From Pipra filicauda (lineage: Eukaryota; Chordata; Aves; Passeriformes; Pipridae): 64,000 nt of DNA. The notes beneath the pieces are model-generated. The model had not been told where the DNA came from. It saw nothing but the letters and a program-made list of their open reading frames with translations, and did not search any database. The position numbers and the translations under genes were made by a program. The stretch lies in the NCBI RefSeq assembly GCF_003945595.2, contig NW_024104998.1:5462721-5526720 (forward strand), written 5' to 3'. This document shows positions 12,788 to 23,100 of this stretch, in pieces (the first letter of the stretch is position 1; every line of letters begins with the position of its first letter).

Positions 12788-14040
12788 TGTCATGGTTTGA
12801 GATAGCCCCAACATCCAATTCCCTAGCTCCATTCCCCCTCCCACATCTCAACCTAATGTGAGATGTGTTTTTCCAGACAGAACACACCAGACTCAAAGTG
12901 GGGAAAAGGGAATATATTACAATGACTGTACAAATAAATACCATATCACATTATACACATGATCACAAACTATCTCTACCATGACATATGTATTTACAAT
13001 GGATCAGATCTCTTCTCCCCTCCAAATAAAAGTCCAGGAGGGAAAGAAGGACAGATCCCTTCCAGTCCTTAAACAGCAGCATCTTCTGAGGCAGCAGGTT
13101 TCTTCTCATGCATGCAGCAGCTGATAGCTGGCTTTCTGCCAGCATCCACGAGGGAGGTATTCAAGCTCCCCCGGCCCCATCGCCTCACAACCGAGGGGTC
13201 TTCCGTGGTCTTCGTAACCCCAGACAAGGTCGTTTCACCACGTCATATCACGAAGACACAGGGGGGTCTTCGTGACGGTCTGGTATCTCCAGGAGATTCA
13301 AGCTCCTTGCAGGGCCTCTGTGCCCTGTCTCTCAGGCTGCCACCGTGGCAGCAGTGCGAGGGGGGGGAAGCCAAGGTCGCCCCCCCACATTCCATCTGGC
13401 CGTCCCGGTCCAGCTGCGGGACGCTCCGAGCTTCTCAGCTCCTCTCTCTCCGGTGCTGCATGTCTAAAACTGCTCTCCAAAATAGGAGTCCATGTCCCTC
13501 TTCTCCAAGAGGGATCTCAAGGGAGTTTTGGGGGAGTGTGGTACAGTCTTACCCCCAAGAACTCTGTAGCTCTCAGTTGCTGGCTCTCCTTTCCTCAGCT
13601 CTCCTTCCAGGAGTCTTTTCTCTGGTGCTGCATGTTGCTTCTGCTGCTTCTTCAGTTCAGGTCCTTATCTCTGGCTCTCTGCCACTGTTTCTCTGGTCAG
13701 TGTCGGCTGCTGCTCTGTGCCCATGGAGAAAACATCTCCCGGCATACTACAGGCACCTAGCCCAGCTTTATGCTGTTCCAGGTCCCTGCAGCCCCCAGCC
13801 AGGGGCTGGGAGGGGGCCAGAGGCCCCAAGGGGCTCAGAGCCCCTTCCTCGTGGCTCTACAACATGGCCACCTCTCCTACCAACAAAACTACAACTCTTC
13901 TTTTCCGGTCTGGTTGTGATATGTTTACATTTCTGCAGGAGCGCCCATTGGGCAGAACTTCAAAACTTCCAGGGGTTTCCACCCCTTGGGGTCTACCACT
14001 TCTCTTAGCCCCTGGGGAAAACAAGGTTCAAACCACTACA
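12788..14040 (-). repeat. 3' LTR of the non-autonomous element
   Basis: The LTR is GC- and CpG-rich compared with its surroundings. Relative to the other LTR it keeps a 17-base segment near 13290 (CAGGAGATTCAAGCTCC) that the right copy lacks. It has 8 G and 7 C in a facing homopolymer pair at 13360-13386 and a 10-bp hairpin at 13248-13275 (stem TCACGAAGAC). No AATAAA was found in the sense direction, so the 3'-end signal is unresolved. Confidence 0.9.
13248..13275. repeat. Perfect 10-bp hairpin inside the LTR
   Basis: TCACGAAGAC at 13248-13257 pairs exactly with GTCTTCGTGA at 13266-13275 across an 8-base loop. The same arms occur in the other LTR near 14803-14831. Further copies of the TCTTCGT motif lie just upstream. 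A structured RNA role is possible but unproven. Confidence 0.8.
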
Positions 14041-14063
14041 ACACTCCACCCCTCGCTCCTGCG
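14041..14063 (-). other. Polypurine-tract candidate
   Basis: On the minus strand this reads as a purine-rich run around GAGCGAGGGGTGGAG immediately before the 3' LTR. This is where the plus-strand primer of a retroelement sits. It is interrupted by single T and C bases, so the exact primer is uncertain. Confidence 0.6.
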
Positions 14064-14307
14064 AAATGTCAACATATCACAACAACTGAAAAAAAACTCT
14101 AATCAACATGCAATCTTCAATAACTAAAATATAATCAAAATCTCTCTACTACATATCAACATAGCATTATCACAAACTTAACTCTACTCTTAATACTTAA
14201 CTTACATTACTATAGGCTTACTTACTCTACAATGGTACAGTCTATGTTTTGTCTGGAAAACTTTTTCTGTTACCACAAGCATCATGGCTCTTATCTCTCT
14301 CTCTCTC

Positions 14308-14335
14308 AATGGTTCGAAACCGTCCTCTGCTACCA
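14308..14335 (-). other. Primer-binding site for initiator methionine tRNA
   Basis: On the plus strand these bases read like the 3' end of a tRNA: a TTCGAAA loop, CCGTCC stem, CTCTGCTA acceptor strand and CCA. From memory, vertebrate initiator tRNA-Met ends in TCCTCTGCTACCA with the same loop, so the match over the last 18 bases has about one mismatch. The minus strand therefore begins TGGTAGCAGAGG, four bases after the 5' LTR. This fixes the element's orientation and primer. Confidence 0.85.
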
Positions 14336-14339
14336 TTTA

Positions 14340-15583
14340 TGTCATGGTTTGAGATAGCCCCAACATCCAATTCCCTAGCTCCATTCCCCCTCCCACATCT
14401 CAACCTAATGTGAGATGGGTTTTTCCAGACAGAACACACCAGACTCAAAGTGGGGAAAAGGGAATATATTACAATGACTGTACAAATAAATACCATATCA
14501 CATTATACACATGATCACAAACTATCTCTACCATGACATATGTATTTACAATGGATCAGATCTCTTCTCCCCTCCAAATAAAAGTCCAGGAGGGAAAGAA
14601 GGACAGATCCCATCCAGTCCTTAAGCAGCAGCATCTTCTGAGGCAGCAGGTTTCTTCTTCTCATGCATGCAGCAGCTGATAGCTGGCTTTCTGCCAGCGT
14701 CCACGAGGGAGGTATTCAAGCTCCCCCGGCCCCATCGCCTCACAACCGAGGGGTCTTCCGTGGTCTTCGTAACCCCAGACAAGGTCGTTTCACCACGTCA
14801 TATCACGAAGACACAGGGGAGTCTTCGTGACGGTCTGGTATCTCTTGCAGGGCCTCTGTGCCCTGTCTCTCAGGCTGCCACCGTGGCAGCAGTGCAAGGG
14901 GGGGGAAGCCAAGGTCGCCCCCCCCACATTCCATCTGGCCGTCCCGGTCCAGCTACGGGACGCTCCGAGCTTCTCAGCTCCTCTCTCTCCGGTGCTGCAT
15001 GTCTAAAACTGCTCTCCAAAATAGGAGTCCATGTCCCTCTTCTCCAAGAGGGATCTCAAGGGAGTTTTGGGGGAGTGTGGTACAGTCTTACCCCCAAGAA
15101 CTCTGTAGCTCTCAGTTGCTGGCTCTCCTTTCCTCAGCTCTCCTTCCAGGAGTCCTTTCTCTGGTGCTGCATGTTGCTTCTGCTGCTCCTTCAGTTCAGG
15201 TCCTTATCTCTGGCTCTCTGCCACTGTTTCTCTGGTCAGTGTCGGCTGCTGCTCTGTGCCCATGGAGAAAACATCTCCCGGCATAACTACAGGCACCTAG
15301 CCCAGCTTTATGCTGTTCCAGGTCCCTGCAGCCCCCCAGCCAGGGGCTGGGAGGGGGCCAGAGGCCCCAAGGGGCTCAGAGCCCCTTCCTCGTGGCTCTA
15401 CAACATGGCCACCTCTCCTACAACCACCAAACTACAACTCTTCTTTTCCGGTCTGGTTGTGATATGTTTACATTTCTGCAGGAGCGCCCATTGGGCAGAA
15501 CTTCAAAACTTCCAGGGGTTTCCACCCCTTGGGGTCTACCACTTCTCTTAGCCCCTGGGGAAAACAAGGTTCAAACCACTACA
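14340..15583 (-). repeat. 5' LTR of the non-autonomous element
   Basis: This is the near-identical partner of 12788-14040. Differences seen by eye include a 3-base TTC insertion near 14656, the 17-base deletion near 14840, an extra C in the poly-C run, and scattered single changes that are mostly transitions. Its CpG content is well preserved, as expected for a recent copy. Confidence 0.9.
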
Positions 15584-15588
15584 CCGTG
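15584..15588. repeat. Target-site duplication, right copy (CCGTG)
   Basis: Exact partner of 12783-12787, immediately after the TACA end of the right LTR. Confidence 0.9.
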
Positions 15589-17587
15589 GTATGAATATAA
15601 CATCATTATTTACTCTAATGATCCATATTAGTCTCTTACTACATTTACGTATCTTTCTACTCTATTTAGTGTTCAGTTATTATTACACTTTTTCTTTGGA
15701 TCAAAACTGAAGTTTAAAGGGACTTCCTCTGAAATAGAACACCACACTGTGATTGGGGCTTTCACAGACATTCTCAGACATTGCCTTTGGTGTGGAACAA
15801 TTCCTATAAATAGATTTTTCAATATGACTTGCAAGAACAGGTTGCACTATGTGGTTTAAGGAATAAATAAATTCTTTAATAAGAAACCAAAGTAGTTCAT
15901 GGGATGAAATTAAAGCTTCTGGTGAAAAGCATCACTGAGTGCAGTTCTGAGATCTATTACACCCTCCTAAACCATCACCCTACTAAACCATCACCCTCAT
16001 TAATTTCACCAGAATATCCACTCATCGCAGCCTTCTGTAATGATGCACAGCACACTGCCACACCATCTCTTGCTCCACAAGTTAACAAAGTTACTGCTTG
16101 CAGGCAGTGATTTGCTGTGTTGTTATTCTTCAGTAATTCAAAAGATTCAGTCATGTTTTTCACAGGCAAACAGATCTGTTGCAAAAGTTTAATATGGTTT
16201 TCTAAACCCTGTGCTCCTGTGAAGCATAAACTCAGCACAGCTTTAAATGTTTACACTTCAAACCTTTGTCCCTTCTGGGACTTGACTGTCACTGGGGGAG
16301 AAATGGCAATATGATATAAATTGGTGTAAATTGAATTGGTGGCTGAAAGACGTGTTTGTGAATAATGTAGCATATTTTCCCAGTATTTTGAAAGTTCTGC
16401 AGTGTTTCTTATTCTGAAACGAGAAATAGAAGGAGATACATAATAGTCAGGAGCCTCAACTACTTTAGGGGTTTTGTTGTGGGTGCAGTGGTATTAGATA
16501 ATCTCCAAAGGGTGAATATGCATACAATTTTTGACTGTCTAAGGATGGAACAAGGCAATACTCTCCCAGGCAAATTAAACTTTTGTTCATTATATGTTAA
16601 TATTAGAATCACAGAATAAGAATTGCAAGGTATATAATGGACAAATGTTGGAATAATTTTCTTATAATTTTTAAATATTTTTTTGCCAATTTAGTAAAAA
16701 TTAAAATACAATAAATCTGTACAAAATACACTAATATAATTTTCACTTTCTTACGGTATTGTGTTCATCTGTGTATTTAATGTAGTCATATGTAACACAC
16801 TAAATACTTTGAGACCATATATTACTCATGATCTTTTGATCTATGCTATGGATACAATACAGCTCTATTGTCTACTACCTTAAAATCTGAAATTTTGAAT
16901 GTGTCTTAGCTTGAATGTTTGATAGGTGCATATCCTGCATCTACTGAGGCTTGATTTCTATGGGTGGACATCAGGAACCGAGGTCTGATTCTCACTGACC
17001 TGTGCTGCATCATTGGTTGTACACTAATCTGTGAAATCAGTGTCACAACAAAACCCACTTTTACTACACGTCAGAGAATTTTTACATCATGCTTAAAACT
17101 CAGGATGTTTAGAGGGAAGCTTTGTCCACTGCTGGGCTCCACAATCCACTGGACAACACAAAATGCTATGGCAAATAGATAACAGAAAGTCTCTGAAGTC
17201 AAACAGAGAATTGAAAAACCTTTTTCTACTCATATCTCTCATGTTGGTAGCTACCAATTGTGTGTGTATGGACCTACCAGGGAGCAAGTGAGGAAACATG
17301 CATTTATCATCTCTGCCCTCAAACTAATTTGACTCTTCTCCCTTTATTTTTATTAAAACCTTTGTCAACTATTATGACAAATTTAGAAGCAATAGAGTAG
17401 AGAACCCTGAAGGATTTTTGCAGCTAGGACATTCAGGAATATCAATCTCTTCAGTCACTATTTGCAGCAAAGGAAATTTCTGATGTATGCAAGAAAAGCA
17501 TTTTGGCAGTGAAAGAGGTCAATCACTGGAGCAGGTGACCAGAGAGTCTGTACAACTCTGATCCATGGGGATGTGCCTCCTGCCATC
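15589..17587. other. Unique AT-rich sequence, no gene seen
   Basis: No gene recognised. A 16-base unit (TAAACCATCACCCTAC-like) is repeated twice near 15968-15999. A short AGAATCACAGAATAAGAA motif near 16610 resembles a CR1 tail, but nothing around it supports an element. Confidence 0.55.
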
Positions 17588-17592
17588 ACGAT
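17588..17592. repeat. Target-site duplication of the solo LTR (left, ACGAT)
   Basis: ACGAT is repeated exactly at 18286-18290 on the far side of the LTR, defining both borders. Confidence 0.88.
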
Positions 17593-18285
17593 TGTGCTGG
17601 TTTAAGAGTTAACCAGCAGGGGAAATGAACTCAACTCAAAGGAGAGATTATAAGTCAGAATAACAATTTACTAAAATAATACAGTAAGTACAATCATACA
17701 AACAAACAATTGGTCTTAACCCACAAAACCCAAATGTATAACCCAGTACCCTGGGGCATGAACAACGTGGTGTTCCTTGGGCCCCGCTTGAGTCCAAAGT
17801 AAAGGGAGAGGGGAAGAACCTGCTGGTGGGAGAGCTGTTGCAGTCTAGTCAAAAGTGGTGATTGCAGTGAGATGCTGGGGGGAGAGCTGTTGCAGTCTGG
17901 TCAAAGTGGTGATTGGAGTCCAGTATAGGGTGGTGATCCAAGTCTGTTTGAGAGCGATGAGCCGCAGTCCTTCTCTGGATCCCACAGAGTGGTTAAAAAT
18001 GTTCCAAGACTCCAAGATTATATATCCTGCAGTTCAGGCAGGAATGCTCAGCACTTCCCTCAGGGCGGGGAGTTCCACAAAGGGTGTGAGGACAGGAGCA
18101 TCCTCCTATCTCACAGGCCTCTTAACACCTAGTTTATAGCCTGAGGAGTCAGGCTCTATGGGCAGATGGTGTAAATGGTTCATTGATAACAGTTTCTGGG
18201 AAATGGCATGGAAGGCTATAGAATACACAGTTTTGGGTTACACCCATACCCTGATGAACTGGTCTCAGTTGTCCTAACTAGGACA
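17593..18285. mobile_element. Solo LTR with 5-bp target duplication
   Basis: The segment begins TGTGCTGGTTTAAG and ends CTAACTAGGACA, so it has TG...CA ends in either orientation. It is flanked by exact ACGAT copies at 17588-17592 and 18286-18290. No interior sequence or second LTR is present, so this is a solo LTR left by recombination between two LTRs. The TGTCCTA/TAGGACA end forms a small palindrome. The opening matches an avian ERV LTR style I recognise only in general. Minus orientation is somewhat more likely (TATATAATC on that strand) but not settled. Confidence 0.9.
17828..17921. repeat. 52-bp tandem duplication inside the solo LTR
   Basis: The segment starting GGGAGAGCTGTTGCAGTCT at 17828 recurs at 17880 with a few differences, running to a GGTGATTG core. 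It may be a duplicated enhancer-like block, as often seen in U3 regions; function is inference. Confidence 0.85.
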
Positions 18286-20071
18286 ACGATCTCACTGTAC
18301 ATATGACCACCTCTACCCTCTGAGCAGACAAACAGAAGGGCAATACTGGAGAGCCAGGCTAACTTAACATCGGGTTTTTAGCCTGTGTTTTCATTAGGTT
18401 TCAGGACCATAATGTTGCTTTTGAAATAGCTGGTCTTATAATTTAACAAATTAAGCTGCAGGTGCCACAGAAACAATGCCAGTGTACCCTCAGTGGTGAA
18501 TTGATAGAGAAAATAATGAGGTCAACCTTTGTTAAGATGATTAAAAGATGCTTTCAGAGTTCTGCTCCTGGTGCTGGGAGAGAATTTCTCCTGCATCTGA
18601 GCAAACTACAAAGCTATTCATTACTGACTTTGCCCCTCTCTTTTTAATTCGTCCACAAAGGATAAGGCACACAGTGCAGAAGAAAATGTGAGTTTTTCAT
18701 TTTCCTATTGTATAAGCCAGCTGTTAGGGCAATCAGTCATGGTTCTGAGCCTCGGAGAAGGACCATATCCAGTGAGAAGGATTATTTCTGGGAAAAGTAA
18801 GAGTAATAGTATTTTTGAAGGTTTAATCAAACACACTTGAAGGGAGAGAGTTCAAAAGAGTCTTTTCAGATGAGTGAGAAATGGAAAAAAAATAATCTGG
18901 AGTACCCAAAATACTGTCTAACCTCTGTGAAGCAATGTTTTGAGAGCTTTTCTTTGGAGTGCGAGCAGAAGAATTGGTTTAAAAAGAGATTCAGGATAAA
19001 AGAAGCCATTTAATTCTGTGCTTTTGTGACTGCATACAGATAAGGAACCAGATAAGGACATATACAGTCATTAGAAATACAAATGCAAAAGAATTTAGAG
19101 ATAGACAACATTTTTTAGGAGAAGTGATGTTTTTCACCACTTTGAACAATGATCTCCACCTTTTCCTTCCTTCACTGACATTTAATGTATTTTGTTACAA
19201 ACAGAAAAATAGCTCGATCAGCTTGTGTCATCTTCAGACATTTTCAGGGAGCTTTTGTATTTGTAACCATACTATCCCCTCACCTAAGTAAAACAGTGAA
19301 GCTTTCATTCTGTCTGCACTATGTCCAGAAGTAGACATGACTCTAGACTCAGAAAATAACAAACTTAAGTAATTTTGTTTTGCTTTGTATGGTTTGTTTA
19401 GAAACATTAGCATTTGTTATCAAAAAAAAGAACATAGGTTGAAGGTATCCTTATAGTTGATTGTCTAACCTTGTCTCTTTACTCTCACTTTTGCCTTTAT
19501 TGCAGATACTATTTGAAGTCAATCCTATCTTACAGCACACTTACACAGAAACTAAACAATTCAATAAATTTTCTCTAATCCTAGTGGCTTTGATTTGTTT
19601 TCCAATGAAATGTACTTAAACCACCATTCAGAGCATGACTGGAAGTGGGTGCCAGTTCATCACTCACAAGCTGGCTTGGCTAAACTAAAGTTTGAGGTTT
19701 ACCACCAACAGAGGTAGTATTAACATAACATTCATATTGTCACATCTACTGAGGGGGAAAGAATATTGCCTTCAGAACGAAGGGATAGGTACAGGCCACT
19801 GCTAACTATGAATGGCCAGGGTTGCCATCCTCCATTCAAATACAATAGGTCACCTAAGACTTGAAAATAGCATTCAAATCAGTTATCTGAGCTTCAGCTT
19901 CTGTACTGCCTGAATCACAGGCCATTTATTATGAAATTTTTTTACCAATGGAATGGCATACCATCTTTTGTCATATTACAGTAGACTAAAGGCTGTTCTT
20001 GGTTACATCAATAGAAGGATTCCTAGAAACTTATTCAGTTATTATTGAAGTCTTCCTTAACAATCATTTAG

Positions 20072-20112
20072 ACAAACCAGCATTCTTTGTGCACAAACCA
20101 GCATTGTTTGTG
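20072..20112. repeat. Two-copy tandem duplication (21 bp)
   Basis: ACAAACCAGCATTCTTTGTG and the same 20-mer with one C-to-G change follow each other with a period of 21. Confidence 0.85.
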
Positions 20113-23100
20113 AGATTCCTCTAAGATCACAGAGCACCTGCAAGTAGCACAAACATGAAATTCACTTTGCATCAAGAAGGTAGCATAAAGATAATAAAAA
20201 ATTTTTAATTTGTCTTATTTGCAACTTTTGTTGGAGTAATGCATACAGTCATTTATTATCTGTGAGGTTTACTCTTGTCCAGGTGCCTTGTTTTGCTTTT
20301 GAGGTGTTGCAGTAATAGAATCTGACAAATCTTTTCCATCTTGTCCATGTGTTTCAAGAATCTTGTGGACAATATTCTCATTCAATTCTGAATCCCCTTC
20401 AGCAAACAATGTGGGAGTTTTGGAAGTCTTTTTATATTAATTCCTATTGGAGAGCAAATAGCACCCTGTGGAGCTAATGAATGTCTTTATATTTGGTTAA
20501 AAAGAATTGAAATTCAGATTAAAAATCTTAAAAGCAGCTCTTATAGTGAGCTCAGCCCTTACTGGAAATGTGCCAGGGACTTGCTTTTTATATATTATTC
20601 TGCAAGGAATGGTTTAAATAAAAGTAAGTTGTAAAATAGTTTTCCTCAAGCACTCAGCTGAGACCAGGGAGGAAAAGATTATGCAGCTGAGGAAAAAAGT
20701 TGCTAAAAGACTTTGTGTTTCATTCATTATTCCTAGACCCAAGATAGGAATTCAACTAAGAAAAATTACTTCAGCTATGGTATGTTCCCTGTAAATGCTT
20801 CAGATGTCCAATGAGTCAGTAAGTTATGGAGTTAATACTTAATGTTTATTAGAGAAGCACAGATTTTAAAGTGATAATGGAGAAGTGAGAGCAGTGAAGG
20901 AAATGAGCCCAAGAATATAAACTAGGTTAGTGTGTACCAACTGGAGAAAGTATTCTCATACCCCCTTCAATATCCAAGATACACCTCACCTATTCTGGGA
21001 TGGCATTAGGTGTCCAGACTTTGTTTTTGTCAGAAGTGGTCAAATTGCCAAGTCCAAGTCTGTTGCAAAAGTTATTCCGGTTGGTATTCTTCTTAAAGGG
21101 ATGAATCAAATGCTTAAAATCAAATTAGTTTTCCCTTAATGAGTTTTCTTTTCTTATTTTGAGGTGGTAGGAATACACAGTATTTGTTACAGAGAAAGTT
21201 GCTGCATTTACTTTGATGTGATTGTAATAATTTCTGTTCATTCCTCTGTATGGAAAATTATACAGGACTACACACCCAGTGTCACTTCTAAATGTAATGT
21301 TCACCTTCAACCTTCTGAAGAGGTTTCCTTTTGTGAAACTAAGGCTAGCTTTGCTTACTTGTTCTATCACCTTGCCAGTCATGACATTTTTATGCTGTGA
21401 GGCCAAATAAGTCAATTAGTGTTCTTATAACCAAGTTCCAATTCCCAAGAAGACAATAGCTATGTCCTATTCAAACCCTACATATTGTCAGGTAGGAATG
21501 GGGGAATTAAGTGGATAATAAATGTAGTAATCATTGAACCTAAAGGTATGTTTTTGCTTTTATAGGTAGATAATTCAAAAAGAAATTAGATTCAATGGGG
21601 GAATCTTTTCACAGCATATGGCTCAGTGACATCTAGTTTCTTGATTTTCACAGTGTAGCTCTGAGCTCAGATCTGTTGCTGTCTCAAAGTTTTTGTACCG
21701 CATCTGATGTTATTGAATATTAGAAGAATTTCTGACACAATGTTTCCCAAAGGAAACAAATTTCTGTAAAATACCATTGTTCAAAAAACATGTAGTACCT
21801 TAGTTTTCTTTTCTCATATAACTCACAATAAGTTAATGTGTCTCAGGGAATGTAATTTTGCAATACTGTAGGCAACAATAAAATCCATGTAATGCTCTGT
21901 ATAATAACTGATATTAAGGAATGGTTTCTTAGCTCCCTGCTGAAAACTTGTGTTTCATTTTTCTTATAAAATCTCCACTTTCAAACAACAACAAGAAGAA
22001 CACCTCCTCCCCAATAAATAATTAACCCCCCAGAAAAATCCAGCATTGTTTTGCTTGTGATTCTTGTTTCTTTTTCAGCTTGATCCTGCTCAGTGATGGT
22101 CTAAACTGTAACTAGCATTTTTTCCTCAAAAGTGTTTCCAAAATTTTTCTGAAAGAAGATTTTGGAAATAGTATCTTCACATATATTAGCTCCTCAGTCC
22201 ACATTTGGTAATTTTTAGTTTCATTAATTGGCCACACAAGTTATGAGAGTTTTTGTGACTTTTAAAGGCATCAGTGTATTTTCTAATTTCAATTAACTGT
22301 TTTTTAATTTATATGATGTCACTGTATACAGTAATTTGAATGCACATCTTATATTGAACTTCATGACTCTGTCTCTGTGGAAGCAACTTGGGATAGCATC
22401 TGTCTTTTTTTCACAGGTTGGTCATAATACTGACTTGTGGTTGGAAATTACCTGCCATATCCAGATCATTTCTCAAACTAGTGGGCATTTATAGTAGCAA
22501 CAAAAATGTAACTAAGAATCAAGTGCCCCTCATTTTCCTAGAGAATATTTTCATTTTCATTATATCCTGTCAGTGCTCCAAGCATAGGTTTATCAGCAAA
22601 TATCATTGACATCAAAATAACATGGTGCATACCTTGTATAAAAAGATATAGATGAAAATACTCAGATCCATCCCAATTCCCATCTTTCAGGAATTCTGGT
22701 AGAGAAGTCTCTTCGGGCAAATGTTTCCCTTTTCAGTGTTGTCTTCCATCCCACCAAATAGTTCACTTTTCACTACCAGCCATTGCAAATCCATACCTTT
22801 TACTGGTTGCCTACATACTTTACATTTCTACCACATATCATGATTTTCCTTTTTCTTTGGGAAATATGTCTTTCATCCAAAATATGTATTCTCCTTCAGA
22901 AAACAAATAAAAAAACTTTCTCCACTGGAAAGAAGGACATGGTTACGTGGTTTTCTAGTTAGCTCCTGTTATTAAGTCGCTACACATGAAAATGCACGTA
23001 ACCCTTTGAAAAAGATTAAGTGTGAGAAGTCTTGCATTAATTTTGACAAAAAAGGGAAATATTACTTTTTCATTTTTTAACATATATTTATTTTGATTAG

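Larger units (their letters stand above)
14041..14339 (-). other. Coding-free interior of the LTR element
   Basis: The interior is much more AT-rich than the LTRs. Apart from the primer site and polypurine tract it contains a (GA)n run (minus strand) just after the primer site and an A-GTAAGT splice-donor-like site at 14220-14225. There is no gag, pol or env sequence and no long frame, so any packaging signal must lie here or in the LTR. Confidence 0.8.
12788..15583 (-). mobile_element. Complete non-autonomous LTR retroelement with 299-bp interior
   Basis: Two direct repeats of 1253 and 1244 bp flank a 299-bp interior, and the whole is bounded by an exact CCGTG duplication. On the minus strand each LTR begins TGTAGTGGTTTGA and ends TCAAACCATGACA, giving TG...CA termini with partly inverted ends. 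The interior holds a primer-binding site next to the 5' LTR and a purine-rich tract next to the 3' LTR, so replication signals are in order, but there is no room for gag or pol. The layout resembles TRIM/LARD-type elements mobilised in trans. By eye the LTRs differ at about ten bases plus several small indels, roughly 1%, so the insertion is young. The parent family is not recognised. A 5-bp duplication would suit ERVL- or ERV1-like integrases. Confidence 0.92.

Noticed and set aside
14308..14335. Possible tRNA gene (TTCGAAA loop and acceptor end)
   Set aside because: Only the 3' third of a tRNA is present and it abuts an LTR with genomic CCA; it is a primer-binding site.
13112..15551. Two plus-strand frames of nearly 300 codons (13112-14008 and 14667-15551)
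   Set aside because: They lie antisense in the two LTRs of a minus-strand element. Their similarity is just LTR identity, their middle parts are in different frames after indels, and the peptide shows no domain. GC-rich sequence with few stops explains them.
16608..16640. CR1-tail-like AGAATCACAGAATAAGAA
   Set aside because: No further CR1 sequence follows on either side.
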